Shown one piece after another: positions 6,959 to 8,293 of a DNA stretch of 8,293 nt. The notes under the pieces were generated by a model, which saw nothing but the letters and a program-made list of their open reading frames with translations, was not told the DNA's origin and ran no database searches. The translations under genes and the position numbers were made by a program. This DNA comes from Sphingomonadales bacterium (GTDB taxonomy: Bacteria; Pseudomonadota; Alphaproteobacteria; Sphingomonadales; Sphingomonadaceae). The number at the start of each line of letters is the position of its first letter. Positions within the stretch are counted from its first letter, which is position 1. The stretch spans positions 1-8,293 of the forward strand of contig JAFKLV010000052.1 in NCBI GenBank assembly GCA_017304125.1, given 5' to 3'.

Positions 6959-7329
6959 TCCCAATCCAACGCCCCTTTCTTCCACGCATAGACGAGGCCG
7001 AGCGCAAGCTCGCCGATGAAGATCATCATGCTGATCCACGCCGTCCAGCCGAGCGTGAACACGCTGACCGCCCACGGGTAGAGGAACGCAGCCTCCAGAT
7101 CGAAGATGATGAACAGGATGGCGACGAGGTAGAAACGCACATCGAGTTGTGCGCGCGAATCCTCGAAGGCGGGGAAGTCGTACTCATAGTCCGCCAGCTT
7201 TTCTGGCGTCGGATTGTGCGCACCGGTGAGGCGCGCGACGATCATCGGGAGGAAAACGAACGCGCTGGACAGCGCGAGCGCGACCCCGAGGAACATGAGG
7301 ATCGGCAGATATTGCGACAGGTCGACCAC
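6955..7329 (-). CDS. nuoA: NADH-quinone oxidoreductase subunit A (NuoA), 124 aa, GTG start
   Basis: NuoA (ND3 family) is a small membrane subunit with three helices, here at about residues 9-33, 65-87 and 92-115; its first loop reaches the quinone cavity. The signature FYLVAILFIIFDLEAAFLYPWAV lies at 66-88, including the conserved acidic D77 and E79. In the loop, homologues with the mitochondrial form read YECGF; here residues 48-52 are YEYDF, so the well-known loop Cys is Tyr50 and the Gly is Asp51. The start is GTG at 7329 with GAGAG four bases ahead; the frame has a TAA at 7368-7366 and no ATG, GTG or TTG between it and this GTG. As the first gene of the operon it follows the regulatory region at 7330-7420. 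The stop overlaps nuoB. Confidence 0.96.
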   Translation of the reverse strand: MVDLSQYLPILMFLGVALALSSAFVFLPMIVARLTGAHNPTPEKLADYEYDFPAFEDSRAQLDVRFYLVAILFIIFDLEAAFLYPWAVSVFTLGWTAWISMMIFIGELALGLVYAWKKGALDWE

Positions 7330-7362
7330 TAGGCTCTCGCAGATGCGAAAATTGATGGGGGC

Positions 7363-7391
7363 GCTTTAGGCGGATGGGTCCGCACGGGCAA
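7363..7391 (-). promoter_or_regulatory. Tentative sigma-70-type promoter for the nuo operon
   Basis: Reading the minus strand, TTGCCC (7391-7386) and TAAAGC (7368-7363) are spaced by 17 bases and resemble -35 and -10 elements (four of six and three of six consensus bases). Transcription would begin near 7356 and leave a leader of about 27 bases before the nuoA GTG. The spacer contains a small palindrome, GCGGA-TGGG-TCCGC at 7370-7383. The match is modest, so this is a guess supported mainly by position. Confidence 0.3.
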
Positions 7392-7403
7392 GCGCCGGAG
7401 GCA

Positions 7404-7418
7404 TGAGAATGATTCGCA
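7404..7418. promoter_or_regulatory. Fur-box-like palindrome upstream of nuoA
   Basis: TGAGAATGATTCGCA is a 7-1-7 inverted repeat with six of seven positions paired. It matches the classical Fur heptamer pattern TGATAATGATTATCA at 12 of 15 positions. Fur is the iron-responsive regulator of many bacteria. The site lies 75 bases upstream of the nuoA start and about 12 bases upstream of the tentative -35, a position more compatible with activation or an upstream repressor site than with direct block of the polymerase. Iron control of an operon whose products hold many iron-sulfur clusters would make sense, but binding is inferred from sequence only. Confidence 0.45.
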
Positions 7419-7466
7419 ACTGAACGGTTTTGCAGGGATTTCCGCTGCCTGACCCGTATCGGCCGC

Positions 7467-7519
7467 GAAAGAACGGGAATCACTTTCCGCCAATTGGTGA
7501 CGGATCGGACTGATTCCCG
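7467..7519 (-). terminator. Possible terminator of suhB: nine-base inverted repeat plus T-rich run
   Basis: CGGGAATCA (7474-7482) and TGATTCCCG (7511-7519) are perfect nine-base inverted repeats separated by 28 bases. An inner TCCG/CGGA pairing (7486-7489 with 7501-7504) can shorten the loop. On the minus strand the second arm is followed by TTCTTTC, a T-rich but broken run. This could end suhB transcription before the nuo promoter. The long loop makes it weaker than a classic terminator, and the repeat could equally be a protein-binding site. Confidence 0.35.
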
Positions 7520-7525
7520 CTCATC

Positions 7526-7542
7526 CCCGGCTCATCGCCGGG
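7526..7542 (-). repeat. GC-rich hairpin 15 bases after the suhB stop
   Basis: CCCGGC (7526-7531) and GCCGGG (7537-7542) form a perfect six-base stem with a five-base loop. It begins 15 bases past the suhB stop on the minus strand and has no T run after it. A further six-base repeat, GCGCTG (7551-7556) with CAGCGC (7564-7569), spans the suhB stop codon itself. Together these suggest a structured 3' end for the suhB transcript, possibly a partial terminator or a guard against exonucleases. Confidence 0.35.
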
Positions 7543-7557
7543 ACGACGACGCGCTGT

Positions 7558-8293
7558 TTAGCGCAGCGCCCCGGCAACGAGCTTGTGCAGCTTCGAATGC
7601 AACGCATCGTTGGCGGCGAGATATTCGTTGCGCTCGATCGGGTGATCGCCGCCGCGGAAATCGGTGACGAAACCGCCGGCTTCCTTCACCAGCAGCATCC
7701 CGGCCGCGACATCCCACACGTTGAGATCGCTTTCCCAATAAGCGTCGAACCGCCCCGCCGCGACCCACGCAAGGTCGAGCGCGGCCGAGCCGAGCCGGCG
7801 GATGCCCGCGACCTGCGGCGCGATCGCCCCGAAGATCCGCGTCCATTGCACGAAATCGCCGTGGCCGAGGAACGGAATACCCGTCGCGACCAGAGCCTCG
7901 GACGGATCGCGCCGCGCCGAGACGCGCAACCGCTCGGACTGCACCCAGGCGCCGCGGCCCTTTTCGGCCCAGAAGCTCTCGTCGGTCAGCGGCTGGTAGA
8001 CCAGCGCCGTGGTCACCTCGCGCTTGCCGTTGGCGAGCGGCTCCTCGACCGCGATCGACATTGCGAAATGCGGGATGCCGTGGAGGAAGTTGGAAGTGCC
8101 GTCGAGCGGATCGACGATGAAGCGTGGCTTGTTGGGATCGCCGGCGATCTCGCCGCGCTCTTCCATCACGAAGCCCCAGTCGGGACGCGCCTTGGACAAT
8201 TCCTCATAAAGCGTCTGTTCGGCGCGCTTGTCGGCCATCGAGACGAAATCGGCCGGCCCCTTGCGGCTCACCTGCAGCTGCTGGACCTCGTTG
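7558..8293 (-). CDS. suhB: Inositol monophosphatase family protein (SuhB type), 5' end cut by window edge
   Basis: This belongs to the Mg2+-dependent, Li+-sensitive sugar phosphatase family, whose members dephosphorylate inositol-1-phosphate and related substrates in the cytoplasm; E. coli SuhB also binds RNA polymerase/NusA. Of the visible 244 residues, the metal-site motifs are MEERGE at 43-48, DPLDGTSNF at 61-69 (Asp61, Asp64) and WDVAAGMLLVKEAGG at 193-207 (Asp194), all intact. The frame is open to the right edge (it reads NEVQQLQVSRKG at the start), so the true start lies outside; a GTG at 8271 is internal. Roughly 25-30 residues are probably missing, given a usual length near 270. It is transcribed in the same direction as nuo, separated by 228 bases. 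The exact substrate, and whether it has the SuhB regulatory role, cannot be told from sequence. Confidence 0.92.
   Translation of the reverse strand, partial: NEVQQLQVSRKGPADFVSMADKRAEQTLYEELSKARPDWGFVMEERGEIAGDPNKPRFIVDPLDGTSNFLHGIPHFAMSIAVEEPLANGKREVTTALVYQPLTDESFWAEKGRGAWVQSERLRVSARRDPSEALVATGIPFLGHGDFVQWTRIFGAIAPQVAGIRRLGSAALDLAWVAAGRFDAYWESDLNVWDVAAGMLLVKEAGGFVTDFRGGDHPIERNEYLAANDALHSKLHKLVAGALR

Noticed and set aside
5943..6991. Plus-strand frames opposite nuoC and nuoB (5943-6485, 6371-6991)
   Set aside because: Antisense shadows of well-supported genes with no motif or ribosome site of note.
7366..7404. 12-codon minus-strand frame (MPPALARADPSA) just ahead of nuoA, considered as a leader peptide
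   Set aside because: It overlaps the tentative -35 and -10, has no ribosome site and shows no run of regulatory codons or attenuator-like hairpin set.
7184..7483. Minus-strand 99-codon frame across the nuoA start and upstream region
   Set aside because: Overlaps the nuoA coding sequence in another frame, contains the regulatory region, and shows no conserved-looking segment.
7480..7524. 14-codon minus-strand frame (MSGNQSDPSPIGGK) after suhB
   Set aside because: Its only purine-rich stretch abuts the ATG, it lies within the inverted repeats, and its length is compatible with chance.
8205..8271. GTG at 8271 as the start of the SuhB-type gene
   Set aside because: The frame remains open to the window edge with family-like residues upstream (NEVQQLQ), so the real start is outside the window.
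1..8293. Mobile elements, CRISPR repeats, tRNA or rRNA genes
   Set aside because: The window is almost fully occupied by nuo genes and suhB, and I saw no transposase, regularly spaced repeat or RNA-gene signature in the remaining 228 bases.

Overview
The window is a high-GC stretch of a proteobacterial chromosome that carries the first eight genes of a respiratory complex I operon (proton-pumping NADH:ubiquinone oxidoreductase), all on the minus strand. In transcription order (right to left) these are nuoA, nuoB, nuoC, nuoD, a 40-codon reading frame not previously named here, nuoE, nuoF, nuoG and the first 133 codons of nuoH, which runs off the left edge. An inositol-monophosphatase family gene (suhB type) lies upstream at the right edge on the same strand, and its 5' end is cut off by the window.

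The protein sequences point to an alphaproteobacterium, most likely of the Sphingomonadales. NuoC and NuoD are separate, NuoE has a long C-terminal tail, and NuoG is short (666 residues) and lacks the extra N7 iron-sulfur cluster of the E. coli type. NuoH, NuoD and SuhB wording resembles what I recall of Sphingomonas-like proteins. The taxon is an inference, because there is no rRNA or other marker in the window.

The layout has three parts. Positions 7558-8293 hold the end of suhB. Positions 7330-7557 are non-coding and hold inverted repeats that could end suhB transcription, a Fur-box-like 7-1-7 palindrome and a tentative promoter for nuo. Positions 1-7329 are solid coding sequence in which every gene overlaps the next by 1, 4 or 8 bases. 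The encoded proteins cover the NADH-oxidising module (NuoE, NuoF, NuoG: FMN, N1a, N3, N1b, N4, N5), the quinone-reducing module (NuoB with N2, NuoC, NuoD) and the start of the membrane arm (NuoA, NuoH). All expected cluster ligands are present.

Most of the window is an ordinary core-metabolism operon. The observations worth a second look are the 40-residue reading frame that exactly bridges nuoD and nuoE, a hairpin at its start, the Fur-like site ahead of an iron-rich enzyme operon, and a few substitutions at otherwise conserved complex I positions (NuoA Tyr50, NuoH Asp43, NuoD Cys95 and Cys415). I saw no mobile element, CRISPR array, tRNA or rRNA.
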